In this document: positions 8,865 through 20,011 of the stretch, in pieces
Position numbering within the stretch: position 1 is the first letter of the stretch
How the letters are laid out: each line of letters begins with the position of its first letter
NCBI RefSeq assembly: GCF_016702655.1
Contig: NZ_JADJDO010000009.1
Span: forward strand, 124,001 to 188,000
Length of the DNA stretch: 64,000 nucleotides
Reading direction: 5' to 3'
Source: Ideonella sp.
Lineage (GTDB): Bacteria; Pseudomonadota; Gammaproteobacteria; Burkholderiales; Burkholderiaceae_C
Program-made: the position numbers and the translations under genes
Notes under the pieces: model-generated
The model's database searches: none
What the model was told of the DNA's origin: nothing
Seen by the model: the letters and a program-made list of their open reading frames with translations, nothing else

Positions 8865-9482
8865 TCAGGGGGTGGCGAAGTCGAGCACAGGCCGCCACTG
8901 CTCGAGATCGCGCTCGACGCGGCCGGGCGCCACATCCCACAGCGTCAGGCCGCGCGCGGCGAGGTGGACGTAGTTCTGCGTGTCGCGCAGGTAGGTGAGC
9001 ACCGGCGCGCCGAGCGTGGCCAGGAACTCGCGCAACTGCTCGGCGGCGATCGTGCCTTCGCGCACGCGCATGCCCACGAGCGCAATGCGCACCCGGTCGC
9101 TACGCTTGTGCGCCTGCAGCGCGCGCACGAAGTCGTGCGTTGCGCGGATGTCGAAGATGCTCGGCTGCAGCGGCACGAGCACCCGGTCGGCGAGCTTCAT
9201 CACCGCGTCGAGCCGCTTGCCGTGCAGCCCGGCGGGGGTGTCGAGCACGGCGTGCGTCGTGCCCTGCGGCGGGCGCACCACGTCGCCCGGCAGCGCCTGC
9301 CAGGTCGAGATCCGCGGCAGGCCGGGCGGGCGCAGCGCGAGCCAGCCGCGCGCCGACTGCTGGCGGTCGACGTCGCCCAGCATCACCGCGTGGCCCTGGT
9401 GCGCCAGCCAACCCGCGAGGTTGGTCGCAAGCGTGCTCTTGCCGACCCCGCCCTTGGGATTGGCAACCACGATCACCGGCAT
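8865..9482 (-). CDS. ParA/MinD-type ATPase
   Basis: 205 residues from the ATG at 9482. It begins with the deviant Walker A motif ANPKGGVGKSTLATNLA, including the signature Lys. GDVDRQQSARGW and THAVLDTPAGL (Walker B region) follow, with a Switch-like LVPLQPSIFDI. This is the compact ParA family found alone, without an adjacent parB. Such orphans may position chromosomal or cellular cargo, but no cargo gene is next to it. The start was chosen because Walker A lies at residue 10, as in homologues. Confidence 0.9.
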   Translation of the reverse strand: MPVIVVANPKGGVGKSTLATNLAGWLAHQGHAVMLGDVDRQQSARGWLALRPPGLPRISTWQALPGDVVRPPQGTTHAVLDTPAGLHGKRLDAVMKLADRVLVPLQPSIFDIRATHDFVRALQAHKRSDRVRIALVGMRVREGTIAAEQLREFLATLGAPVLTYLRDTQNYVHLAARGLTLWDVAPGRVERDLEQWRPVLDFATP

Positions 9483-9540
9483 CGCGCCTCCTCGCTGTTG
9501 CTTTGCCGCTATGGTAGCGGAGGCCCGGCCGCCGAGGCCT

Positions 9541-10290
9541 TCAGCGCAGCCCGTCCGACAGCAGCTTGATGCCGGTGAGGAACATACCGGTGTAGGCCAG
9601 GCGGTAGAACCAGGTCGGCCGGATGTGGCGGGTAAGCAGCACGCCGATCCACACACCGAGCGGGGCGATCGGCATCAGCACGAGCGCCGTGCCCATGTTG
9701 CGCAGGTCGATCAGGCCGAGCCACGCATACGGGATCCACTTCGACAGATTGATCGCGGCGAAGAAGACCGCCATCGTCGCCGCATACCTGATCGGCGGCA
9801 GGCGCAGCGACAGCATGTAGGCGTTGATCGGCGGGCTGCCCGCATGGGCGACAAAGCTCGTGAAGCCCGATGCGATGCCGAGCACGAAGCCGAGTGCACG
9901 CGGCGGCGGCCGGCTCGCGGCGTGCGGCGGGAAGGCGAGGCGCTGGGCCAGGAAGAGCAGCGTCAGCGCGCCCACGATGCCCGACACGGTGCTGGTGGCG
10001 AACACGCCGAAGAGCAGCGTGCCGACGCCCGTGCCGAGCAGCCCCGCCGGCAGCAGCAGCTTGAGCAGCGCCGGATCGCGCTCGCGCCACAGGCGCTGCA
10101 TCCCGGTGCCGTCCATGATCACGAGCAGCGGCAGCATGATCGCCGCCGCCTGCGGCACCGGCACCGCGAGCGCCATCAGCGGCGTGGCAAGCGCGCCGAA
10201 GCCGGTCGCGAAGCCGCTCTTGGACAGGCCCATCAGCAGCACCGCGGGAATGGCAGCGGCGTAGAACCAGGGGTCGGTAACGAGCGTCAT
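9541..10290 (-). CDS. TauE/SafE-family membrane exporter
   Basis: About 249 residues, with eight hydrophobic segments in two internally related halves. The signature loops are LLMGLSKSGFATGFGALATPLMAL near the N-terminus and ASGFTSFVAHAGSPPINAYML in the second half, both typical of TauE/SafE. Members export or import sulfite, sulfoacetate or related anions. There is no sulfur gene beside this copy, so the substrate is open. The start at 10290 was preferred; an in-frame ATG at 10302 is equally possible. It is divergent from the DUF1841 gene. Confidence 0.88.
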   Translation of the reverse strand: MTLVTDPWFYAAAIPAVLLMGLSKSGFATGFGALATPLMALAVPVPQAAAIMLPLLVIMDGTGMQRLWRERDPALLKLLLPAGLLGTGVGTLLFGVFATSTVSGIVGALTLLFLAQRLAFPPHAASRPPPRALGFVLGIASGFTSFVAHAGSPPINAYMLSLRLPPIRYAATMAVFFAAINLSKWIPYAWLGLIDLRNMGTALVLMPIAPLGVWIGVLLTRHIRPTWFYRLAYTGMFLTGIKLLSDGLR

Positions 10291-10334
10291 GGCGGGCGGC
10301 ATCGGCTGGGCGTCGCCAGCGCGACAATGGCCCG

Positions 10335-10772
10335 ATGTTCGCACCCTCGCAACATGACGTCCGGCGCTTCTTCTGCGAGGTCGCCGCCAAGCGGGTTGCG
10401 CGCGCGCCGCTGACACCGCTCGAATCCCTGGCTGCGCAGTGGATCGAAGCGCATCCCGAGTATGCGGCCGACCTCGCCGACCTCGACGCCGCGCTCGGCG
10501 CGGTCTACACGGTCGAGGACGGGCGCACCAACCCCTTCCTGCACCTCTCGATGCACGTCTCGATCAGCGAGCAGGTCTCGATCGACCAGCCGCAAGGCAT
10601 CCGCCAGGCATTCGAGCTGCTCGCCGCGCGCCTGGGCTCCGCGCATGCGGCGCAGCACGCGGCGATGGATTGCCTGGGCGAGATGCTGTGGACCTCGCAG
10701 CGCAGCGGCCTGCCGCCCGATGGCGAGGCCTACCTCGATTGCGTGCGCCGGCGTGCCACAGGTCGAAGTTGA
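10335..10772 (+). CDS. DUF1841 family protein
   Basis: 145 residues. The sequence fits DUF1841, with RRFFCEVAAKR near the start, LTPLESLAAQWIEAHPEY, and the signature NPFLHLSMHVSISEQVSIDQPQGIR in the middle. The family is short, soluble and widespread in beta- and gammaproteobacteria, with no assigned function. A conserved His/Ser/Glu-rich helix (HLSMHVSISEQ) suggests a metal or nucleotide site, but this is speculation. It is followed on the same strand by the FNT channel gene after 87 nt. Confidence 0.85.
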   Translation: MFAPSQHDVRRFFCEVAAKRVARAPLTPLESLAAQWIEAHPEYAADLADLDAALGAVYTVEDGRTNPFLHLSMHVSISEQVSIDQPQGIRQAFELLAARLGSAHAAQHAAMDCLGEMLWTSQRSGLPPDGEAYLDCVRRRATGRS

Positions 10773-10859
10773 GCGGCGTCAAGCCAGGCGCAGCCGAGGT
10801 GCGACAGCATGACGCAGGGTCGGCAGCCGCCGGCCCGCTGCCCTTGAAAGCCAGCGCCC

Positions 10860-11675
10860 ATGTCGGACCTCTACGGCTTCGATGCCTTCTCACCCGCCGA
10901 AGTCGCGCACCGCATCGACGCCATCGGCGTCGCCAAGGCGCGCCTGCCGCTGCGCGCCATGGGCCTGCTCGCGGTACTGGCGGGAGCCTTCATCGGGCTC
11001 GGCGCGACGCTGTACCTGCTCGTCGGCGCCGACACGGCGTCGCCCTTCGCCGCGCAGCGGCTGCTCGCAGGCGTCGCGTTCTCGCTCGGGCTGCTGCTCG
11101 TCGTCGTTGCCGGCGCCGAGCTCTTCACCGGCAACAACCTGCTCGCGATGGCCTGGGCCAGCGGCCGCATCGGCACGCGCGAGGTGCTGCGCAACTGGGT
11201 CGTCGTGTGCGCCGGCAACTTCGTCGGCGCGTCGGGGCTGGCGCTGCTGGTCTGGCTCGCGCGCACCGGCGACCTCGACGGCGGCCGCCTCGGCGCCCAG
11301 GCGCTCGCGCTCGTCGCCGCCAAGTCCGCGCTGCCGCCGCTGGTGGCGTTCTTCAAGGGCGTGCTGTGCAACGTGCTCGTGTGCATGGCGGTCTGGATGG
11401 CTGCCGCCGGGCGCAGCGTCGTCGACAAGGCGGTCGCGATCGTGCCGCCGATCGCCGCCTTCGTCGCGCTCGGCTTCGAGCACAGCATCGCCAACATGTT
11501 CTTCTTCGCGTTCGCGATGCTGCTCGACCCGGCGCGCGCCGGCGAGATCGGCATCGCGATGCTCGCCAACCTCGGGCCGGTGATCGCCGGCAACCTGGTC
11601 GGCGGCAGCGTGCTCGTGGCGGGGATCTACTGGGTGATCTACGAGCGCGACCGGCCGCAGCCGCCGCCGCCTTGA
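10860..11675 (+). CDS. Formate/nitrite transporter (FNT) family channel
   Basis: 271 residues, six transmembrane segments, aquaporin-like fold. FNT signatures are GAFIGLGATLY in the first helix, the hallmark loop GAELFTGNNLL, then GNFVGA, FFKGVLCNVLVCMAVWMA and the C-terminal AGNLVGGSVLVAGIYW. The family conducts formate, nitrite, hydrosulfide or short monocarboxylates. There is no formate-lyase or nitrite-reductase gene nearby to decide among them. The 3' end abuts the opposite-strand small membrane protein with no spacer (its stop starts at 11676). Confidence 0.9.
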   Translation: MSDLYGFDAFSPAEVAHRIDAIGVAKARLPLRAMGLLAVLAGAFIGLGATLYLLVGADTASPFAAQRLLAGVAFSLGLLLVVVAGAELFTGNNLLAMAWASGRIGTREVLRNWVVVCAGNFVGASGLALLVWLARTGDLDGGRLGAQALALVAAKSALPPLVAFFKGVLCNVLVCMAVWMAAAGRSVVDKAVAIVPPIAAFVALGFEHSIANMFFFAFAMLLDPARAGEIGIAMLANLGPVIAGNLVGGSVLVAGIYWVIYERDRPQPPPP

Positions 11676-12044
11676 TCAGCCTTCCATGACCTCGGTCTTG
11701 GCGAAGCCGTGGCGCGCGGCGATCGACGTCGCCTGGAAGCCGTCGCCGGGCTCGAGCTTCTCGGCCAGCGCGCGGCGCGCCTCGGCCGCGCGCGACGCCT
11801 CGGCCGCCGCGCTGTCGCGCCGCGCGCGCTCAGCGGGCGGCAGCGGCGGGCGCGCGGCGAGTTCGGACTGCAACTGGGCGATCTGCTTGCGCGCCTGATC
11901 GGCGTGCTCGGCAGCGGTCTGCTTGACCGCCTTGACCTGCGCCTGCAGCACGCCGATCCGGCGCTGCTGCAAGCGCGTCGCCACGACCCAGGCGGCGGGC
12001 GCGACGGCGAGGGCGGGAAGGATCCAGAGCAGTTCGGGCGTCAT
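11676..12044 (-). CDS. Small membrane-anchored coiled-coil protein
   Basis: 122 residues from the ATG at 12044. One N-terminal transmembrane helix (about 3-24) is followed by a long charged Ala/Gln/Glu/Arg helix (about 28-105) predicted to be a coiled coil. The short conserved-looking tail is GFQATSIAARHGFAKTEVMEG. No family was recognised. The architecture is that of an inner-membrane scaffold or structural protein with a cytoplasmic rod. Confidence 0.65.
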   Translation of the reverse strand: MTPELLWILPALAVAPAAWVVATRLQQRRIGVLQAQVKAVKQTAAEHADQARKQIAQLQSELAARPPLPPAERARRDSAAAEASRAAEARRALAEKLEPGDGFQATSIAARHGFAKTEVMEG

Positions 12045-12099
12045 GGCATGGCCTCTGCTTGAAGTGAGCCTGAGGCGTCTTCGGCACGCAGGGGGCCGG

Positions 12100-12204
12100 G
12101 CTTGAGCGCGAAGCGCCAAGCGCTGTGCCGGGAGCCCGCACGCGCACCGAGCCCCGCCCCCTCCTGCGCGGCCCATCGGCGGGGCCCCGCGCAGGCACGG
12201 TGCG
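12100..12204. repeat. Intergenic hairpin cluster
   Basis: Between the small membrane protein and the GFA gene. GCTTGAGCGC pairs imperfectly with GCGCCAAGC around GAA (about 12101-12120). CCTGCGCGG pairs with CCGCGCAGG (about 12171-12204). This looks like palindromic intergenic repeats; no gene was found in the stretch. Confidence 0.4.
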
Positions 12205-12217
12205 GCCTCGTGAAGTC

Positions 12218-12616
12218 CTACTGCCCTGGGACCCCGGGCACCGAACCCAGGTCGTGAATCCAGGGCATGGCGGAAACGGTCCAGACCTGCTTCGCCGGGC
12301 GAAGCAGGGCGCGTTCGGCAACGCAACCAAGTCGGATGCCATAGACAGCCGGCGCCTCGGGCGAGGTGGCGTACAGCGGCGTGCCGCACTCGCCGCAGAA
12401 CGCCTGCGCGCGACGATTGCCGCTTTGCGCAGTCTTGATGTAGACCTTCGGGCTCCCCGTCAGCGCGAAGCCCTGGGCGGACACCGGAATCACGGCCCTG
12501 AAGGGTGCGCCGGACATCGTCTGGCAGTCGGTGCAATGGCAGACCATGACCTTGGAGGGGTCCGCCTCGGCCGTGAAACTGATGCTGCCGCAGTGGCAGC
12601 GGCCGTGGATCTTCAT
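12218..12616 (-). CDS. GFA (glutathione-dependent formaldehyde-activating) family protein
   Basis: 132 residues from the ATG at 12616 with an Mss4-like zinc fold. Two zinc sites are visible: GRCHCGS near residue 6 with VCHCTDCQ near residue 27, and FCGECGTPLY near residue 75. The family is named after an S-hydroxymethylglutathione synthase. Most bacterial members have no proven reaction and may simply bind glutathione adducts or metals. It is followed by a palindromic region and preceded by a broken GNAT gene. Confidence 0.88.
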   Translation of the reverse strand: MKIHGRCHCGSISFTAEADPSKVMVCHCTDCQTMSGAPFRAVIPVSAQGFALTGSPKVYIKTAQSGNRRAQAFCGECGTPLYATSPEAPAVYGIRLGCVAERALLRPAKQVWTVSAMPWIHDLGSVPGVPGQ

Positions 12617-12649
12617 GCAGTCCTCCTGGGCAAGTGTCGCGAGCGTTGC

Positions 12650-12990
12650 AATGATGCCCGAAGGCAGCGCCATGCCCGCGGCCGCTGCCATGACTCGCGC
12701 TCCGCGTAGCCGGCCGGGCGGAAGGCCTCGGCCGTCGGTGCGTTGCCAGTGCCGGCATCGCCGAAGATCCGCTGGCAGCCTGCCTCGAGAACCACGGCCG
12801 TCGCCTCGCGCACGAACTCCAGGCCGTAGCCACAACCACGCATCCCCGGCAACACACCCCTGCAAGATCGTCCCTTGCGGCCCTGCGTACCTCCAGATCC
12901 GCGCTTCCTCGAAAGTAACCGGCAGCACGGCGCCGATGGCCGGGCTCGGCACCTCGTCCGAGACGAGCTCGACGTTCAACCTGAGCTCGG
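12650..12990 (-). pseudogene. GNAT acetyltransferase remnant
   Basis: The C-terminal half of a RimJ-type GNAT enzyme is recognisable in two frames. VTFEEARIWRYAGPQGTILQGCV reads in one frame. Near 12853 the text continues in another as LPGMRGCGYGLEFVREATAVVLEAG, then RIFGDAGTGNAPTAEAFRPAGYAERESW. One extra T explains the shift. No N-terminal half was found: upstream lies the BrnA gene. It is therefore truncated as well as shifted. Confidence 0.6.
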
Positions 12991-13004
12991 GTGGGGGGCG
13001 GCGC

Positions 13005-13271
13005 CTACGTTGTGTGGAGCTCTTCTCGGAGCACCTTGCGAAGCACGTCGACCGTGACCGGGCGGTTGTCCGAGCCTTTGCCCTTGGCCGCGGGCAGCGC
13101 AACCCGAAGAGTGGCGTTGATCATGGTCTGGTAGCCCACGCCCTGGGCCTCCGCCGCTGCGCGAAAGTGTTCGATGACATCGTCGTCCAGCATGATCGTG
13201 ATGCGGGTCTTGCCGGGCAAAGGCACTACGGCCCCACGCTTGCCTTTGGAGAAATCGTATTCCTTACGCAT
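13005..13271 (-). CDS. brnA: BrnA-type antitoxin
   Basis: 88 residues from the ATG at 13271 (MRKEYDFSKGKRGAV). The N-terminal basic strand and PGKTRITIMLDDDVIEHFRAAA are typical of BrnA, a ribbon-helix-helix antitoxin that binds the BrnT RNase and its own operator. YQTMINATLRVAL forms the conserved last RHH helix. The longer C-terminal tail (KGSDNRPVTVDVLRKVLREELHTT) is slightly unusual. It overlaps the toxin gene upstream by 8 nt, so they are co-translated. Confidence 0.85.
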   Translation of the reverse strand: MRKEYDFSKGKRGAVVPLPGKTRITIMLDDDVIEHFRAAAEAQGVGYQTMINATLRVALPAAKGKGSDNRPVTVDVLRKVLREELHTT

Positions 13272-13545
13272 GGTATTGCTCCGCCTCACCGCGACTGGCC
13301 TTACGTGCGGAGATCAGCCGAGTGCGCTCGCCCCGTGGCGTGTGCACGACGACGAGGACCCTTCCCAAAGCGTCCGAGCCCAGCGTTACGAGACGCTGCT
13401 CTCCCCGGGCATCCGGATCCTCGATGGTGAGCGCCATGGGGTCTCGGAGGGCCTGCTCCGCATGGGCGAAACTGACCTTGTGCTTCCGGAGGTTGCTCTG
13501 AGCCTTGGCGGGGTCGAACTCGATCTCCACCGGAGCATTATGCAT
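13264..13545 (-). CDS. brnT: BrnT-type ribonuclease toxin
   Basis: About 93 residues if started at the ATG at 13545. A GTG at 13530 gives MEIEFDPAKAQ, closer to the usual BrnT N-terminus. The family core is present: FDPAKAQSNLRKHKVSFAHAEQAL, EQRLVTLGSDALGRVLVVVHTPRG, and RLISARKASRGEAEQY with the conserved Arg/Lys pair. BrnT cleaves RNA and arrests growth until BrnA rebinds it. The predicted promoter overlaps the upstream ATG (see 13537-13564), which favours the GTG start. Confidence 0.88.
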   Translation of the reverse strand: MHNAPVEIEFDPAKAQSNLRKHKVSFAHAEQALRDPMALTIEDPDARGEQRLVTLGSDALGRVLVVVHTPRGERTRLISARKASRGEAEQYHA

Positions 13546-13564
13546 ATAACATGCATACTGTCAA
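13537..13564 (-). promoter_or_regulatory. Putative brnTA promoter and operator
   Basis: On the minus strand a perfect -35 (TTGACA, 13564-13559) is followed after 16 nt by CATAAT (13542-13537). A perfect inverted repeat TATGCAT-N5-ATGCATA (13539-13557) covers the spacer and the -10. That is where BrnA would bind for autorepression. Predicted initiation is near 13530. Confidence 0.6.
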
Positions 13565-13814
13565 CTTTCAGTTGGAAGGCCGACATTGGCGGAAACGTGT
13601 TCTCGGGCGCAATTCTGCTGCACATGCACCGCGCGTGGCGCAAATTCGGCCGCGCAGGGTGTTCGGGGCCGGCTTTGATGGGCTAACCGGATAGGGGCGC
13701 GGTGCCCGCCTCCGCAGGTTGGACACTCTGCGCTTCAGCCGCTCGGGACATCGGGGCATCAATGGCTCGTCACGGCCCGCCCCGGCCCGCCGGTGCCCGG
13801 CGGCTGCGGGACAC

Positions 13815-14666
13815 TCAGCGGCGGCGCCGCAACCCAGCGAGCAATGCGAGGCCGACTGCGAGCAGCCCAGCACTCGCCGGCTCGGGCACCGCGCTCAGGA
13901 ACACACCCGACTCCGACACGAACGATGAACCGTCAGGCAACGACAGCGTGACCGTCGCCGTGTTGGAGAAGTCCGCTGGGCCGCCCGCAGACAATCCAAT
14001 CTTGAAACCGAGCGTCGGGTCGTCGCCCGAGACATCGATGCTCGCGACGAAGTGGTTGGTCGCAAGCTGGGTCCAGTCGCCGATCGTGCTGAAGGTGTAG
14101 AACTCCTCGGGCGTGGCGGTCGAGTTGACGACATTGCTGCCCGAAGCCGTCTTCCACCCGACCGAGCCCATGACCATGTCGGTCAGCGCGTAGGTGTACA
14201 GCCCGCTCGCGGCCAGGAACTGGTAGCCGGCCTGGCCGCGATCCTGCCCCGGGGCGCGCGCGAAGGTCCCGTTGACGACGAGGTCGAAACTGATCGTCTG
14301 CACCTCGCCAGGGTCGAGGCCAGGGATATCCAGCCAAAGCATGTCGCCCAGCCCGACCGTCGCCGAGCCTGAAGCGTTGGCCGCGAGGCGCAGCTTGCCG
14401 TCGCGCAGGTCGGCGCTTGCGAAGACGTTGGCGTCGGCATGGCTGACATAGGGGTCGGTGCCGGTCTGCGTACCCGGGCTGCACGACCAGCCGCCGTCAT
14501 AGTTGCCCGGCGGCGGCGTGAGACCGGCGTTGCACTTCGAGATCAGCTCATACCCCCAGGGCTGCAGCGAGGAGGTTTCCAGGCTCGCCCGATAGGCCCA
14601 GCCGGGCTGCGCCAAGAGCACCAACGCAGGCACGAACCACTTCAGCAACCCAGGATGCAGCGCCAT
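13815..14666 (-). CDS. PEP-CTERM sorted exported protein
   Basis: 283 residues from the ATG at 14666, which has GGAGG 6 nt upstream (an upstream ATG at 14690 lacks this). The signal peptide spans about residues 1-25. A beta-rich secreted domain follows with no recognised family (SLETSSLQPWGYELI, two Cys). The C-terminal sorting signal is VPEPASAGLLAVGLALLAGLRRRR: the PEP motif, a transmembrane helix and an Arg cluster. Such proteins are processed by exosortase (EpsH/XrtA), usually in exopolysaccharide-producing bacteria; the exosortase is not in this window. Confidence 0.85.
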   Translation of the reverse strand: MALHPGLLKWFVPALVLLAQPGWAYRASLETSSLQPWGYELISKCNAGLTPPPGNYDGGWSCSPGTQTGTDPYVSHADANVFASADLRDGKLRLAANASGSATVGLGDMLWLDIPGLDPGEVQTISFDLVVNGTFARAPGQDRGQAGYQFLAASGLYTYALTDMVMGSVGWKTASGSNVVNSTATPEEFYTFSTIGDWTQLATNHFVASIDVSGDDPTLGFKIGLSAGGPADFSNTATVTLSLPDGSSFVSESGVFLSAVPEPASAGLLAVGLALLAGLRRRR

Positions 14667-14981
14667 CACGCACCTCCACTTGCAGATCACCGGGCGCGCA
14701 GCGTCCTCCCGACGGCCGGCGACTTCAACCCCTCATTCGAGGGGGGCGTCGTTGGTCTTTGCGCCAGGTCAAAGGCCGCTGCCGCCGGCGGATCTAGCTT
14801 TTCGAACGTGGCCGGGGCCGCTCGGCGCGCAGTCAATCGACTCGCCCTCGCGGCATGCCGGGTGCCCGGCCGATGATGCCGAGTCGCCCCGGCACGAAGA
14901 GGACGGGGCTTGCGCTTGGGGGTCGCGCGAAGCCCGGCAGTTGAGCCAGGGCCCCCTGCCTTCCAGGAAGGGAGAGTGATC

Positions 14982-16103
14982 ATGGTCACCTGCATGGCTT
15001 TGACGAATGTGCCGGAGAGCGGCTCGCCTGACTCACCGAAATCCGACAGGCGGCTTGGACAGTTTGGCGGCCTTGGCACGCGGCGTAAGTGCATCGGCAC
15101 AGAGCGGAAGACGGCGCTCGCACCGACCGTCGACCGCCGGGCCCGCCAGGACGCGCAGCGCCGTCAACGGTCTTCGCCGCGCAGCGGCATCGTCGCGCGC
15201 GCCACCCTGCCCTTGCTCGGACTGGTCGTCGCGACCCTGATGTGCCCCGCACCGGCTCTCGCGGGAGCCTATACGGCGTCGGGGTCGGTGGAGCAGACGT
15301 TCTATCCACCAGGCCCGCCAGGCGTCTCCAACGAAGGCCCCGCCGGTGCGACGTTCAGGCAGGAATTCATGGCCGCAAACATCAACCTCGTCTCGGCCGC
15401 GTCGTCCAGCGCCGGCAACCTGTCCTTGTACTCGCTGGCGAACATCAACCTCATGACCAACTGGGATTCCGGAAACGCGTGGTCGAGGGCACGCGCCGGC
15501 ATCGTCGAGCCGGTGAGTCCGGACTGGGCGTCGTGGCTCGGCGAGGGCGAAACCTTCGTCTTCGACTATCAGTTCTCGGTGTCCGGCAACCTGCTCGCGG
15601 AGTCGGGCGGTCCCGGTGCGGCGGGCGGTTCGGCGAGCCTCGAGTACTCCTATGCCGTCGGCGACTCGCACGGCGGCGGAAACTGGTCGCTGGACTCGGC
15701 GGGTAACGTCTCGAAGAGTGGCGTCTGGAACGGTGTCGTCAGCAACTCCTTCACGGTAGACAAGGATTCGACCTTCGCTCTGGACCTGCGCGCCGCCGCC
15801 GGCACCTGGGGCGGCAAGGCGTACAACCCGGAAAGCAACGTGCTGACCCTGGCCATCGCCGACTTCGGCCATACCTTGACCTGGCTCGGGATCACCGGCA
15901 TGCGGGTCTACGACGATCTGGGCAGCGAGGTAGACGTGCCCCCAGGCGCCTACCTTCCGTTGATCGGCCTGGACAGCGGCGTCGACTACTGGTACTCCGC
16001 CGCGCCGGCGATTCCCGAGCCTTCCACGGCGCTGCTCTTCGGTTGTGGCTTGGTCGTCGCGGGGCTGACGAGGAAATCAGCCCTTCGGCGCAGGGATTCT
16101 TGA
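14982..16103 (+). CDS. PEP-CTERM sorted exported protein
   Basis: About 373 residues. The ATG at 14982 has a strong ribosome site (GGAGAG, 5 nt upstream). That start gives an atypically long basic stretch of some 80 residues before the hydrophobic export segment LPLLGLVVATLMCPAPALAG. Either the signal is unusually long or an indel hides a later start. The mature part is a beta-rich domain with no recognised family. The C-terminus is the sorting signal IPEPSTALLFGCGLVVAGLTRKSALRRRD. It is divergent from the other PEP-CTERM gene, so they probably belong to one regulated surface programme. Confidence 0.8.
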   Translation: MVTCMALTNVPESGSPDSPKSDRRLGQFGGLGTRRKCIGTERKTALAPTVDRRARQDAQRRQRSSPRSGIVARATLPLLGLVVATLMCPAPALAGAYTASGSVEQTFYPPGPPGVSNEGPAGATFRQEFMAANINLVSAASSSAGNLSLYSLANINLMTNWDSGNAWSRARAGIVEPVSPDWASWLGEGETFVFDYQFSVSGNLLAESGGPGAAGGSASLEYSYAVGDSHGGGNWSLDSAGNVSKSGVWNGVVSNSFTVDKDSTFALDLRAAAGTWGGKAYNPESNVLTLAIADFGHTLTWLGITGMRVYDDLGSEVDVPPGAYLPLIGLDSGVDYWYSAAPAIPEPSTALLFGCGLVVAGLTRKSALRRRDS

Positions 16104-16315
16104 AGAATCGCGTGCCTGCGGGCCGCACGAAGCCAGCGCAAGAGGCGCAGAGGCTGCAGACGCATTGCAGCGGCCATCGAGCACTCCGACAGTTGGTCGG
16201 CGCAGGCAACGCGTAAGCGCGTCTGCGCCGCGCGCGAGCATCCCCCGCCCATGGGGCAGGCGCTGATGTCAGATCAATGTGCTGCGGCACGAGGGGCCGC
16301 CGCGGCGCGCCAGGC

Positions 16316-19054
<2,739 letters not shown>

Positions 19055-19153
19055 CAGCCTTTTTCTTCGCTCATGCGGCAATTGTCGCGGAAGGCCGAAC
19101 CGGCGGCGACCCTGGCTGCTAGAGTCGCAGGCCCTCCCTCTCCCTCTTGCCCG

Positions 19154-20008
19154 ATGCCCGAGCCCTGCCCACGGCGCCGCGCACTGCTGCTGGCGCTCGG
19201 CCTGCTGCCGTGGCTGCCGGCGCGCGCCGCCGATGCGTCGGCGCCGGCGCTGATGCTGGCCAAGGTCTATCGCGCCGAGATCGCGCTCGCCGACTACTGG
19301 GTGAGCGAAAAGTACGACGGCGTGCGTGGCTACTGGGACGGCGCGCAGTTGCTCACGCGCGGCGGGCGGCGCATCGCCGCACCGGCCTGGTTCAGCGCCG
19401 GCTGGCCGGCGCAGCCGCTGGATGGCGAGTTGTGGGCCGGGCGCGGGCGCTTCGAGCAGGCGCAATCGACCGTCGCCCGCGACACCCCCGACGACGCTGC
19501 CTGGCGCGGCATGCGCTACATGGTGTTCGACCTGCCCGCGCATCCGGGCCCCTTCGACGAGCGCCTGGCTGCGCTCGAGGCCCTGCTCGGGACGCTCGGC
19601 ATCGCGTGGGTGCAGGCCGTGCCCCAGCGCAAGCTGCCCGACCGCGCCGCGCTACTTGCGCTGCTGAAACAGACGGTCAAGGCCGGCGGCGAGGGGTTGA
19701 TGCTGCACCGCGGGGCATCGCTGTACCGGGCCGAGCGCAACGACGACCTGTTGAAGCTCAAACCCTACGAAGACGCCGAGGCCACCGTCGTCGGCCATCT
19801 GCCGGGCAAGGGCCGCTACGCGGGGCAACTCGGCGCGCTCGTCGTGCAGACGCCGCAGGGGCTGCGCTTCAACCTGGGCACCGGCTTCAGCGATGCCCAG
19901 CGGCGCGACCCACCGCCGCTCGGCGCCACGATCACGTACCGCTACGCCGGGCTGAACGCGAGCGGCGTGCCGCGCTTCGCGAGCTTCCTGCGCCTGCGCC
20001 GCGAATAG
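19154..20008 (+). CDS. ligE: Periplasmic ATP-dependent DNA ligase (LigE type)
   Basis: 284 residues. An N-terminal signal peptide (about 1-26, RRRALLLALGLLPWLPARAADA) is followed by a minimal two-domain ligase. Motif I is EKYDGVRGYWDG (adenylated Lys at about 57), motif III DGELWAG, motif IIIa MVFDLP, motif IV EGLMLHR and motif V LLKLKPY, then a short OB domain (GALVVQTPQG, ITYRYAGLN). No extra DNA-binding domain is present. LigE enzymes are predicted to be exported and are linked to extracellular-DNA handling. The MFS gene starts 3 nt downstream, in an operon-like arrangement. Confidence 0.92.
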   Translation: MPEPCPRRRALLLALGLLPWLPARAADASAPALMLAKVYRAEIALADYWVSEKYDGVRGYWDGAQLLTRGGRRIAAPAWFSAGWPAQPLDGELWAGRGRFEQAQSTVARDTPDDAAWRGMRYMVFDLPAHPGPFDERLAALEALLGTLGIAWVQAVPQRKLPDRAALLALLKQTVKAGGEGLMLHRGASLYRAERNDDLLKLKPYEDAEATVVGHLPGKGRYAGQLGALVVQTPQGLRFNLGTGFSDAQRRDPPPLGATITYRYAGLNASGVPRFASFLRLRRE

Positions 20009-20011
20009 CCC

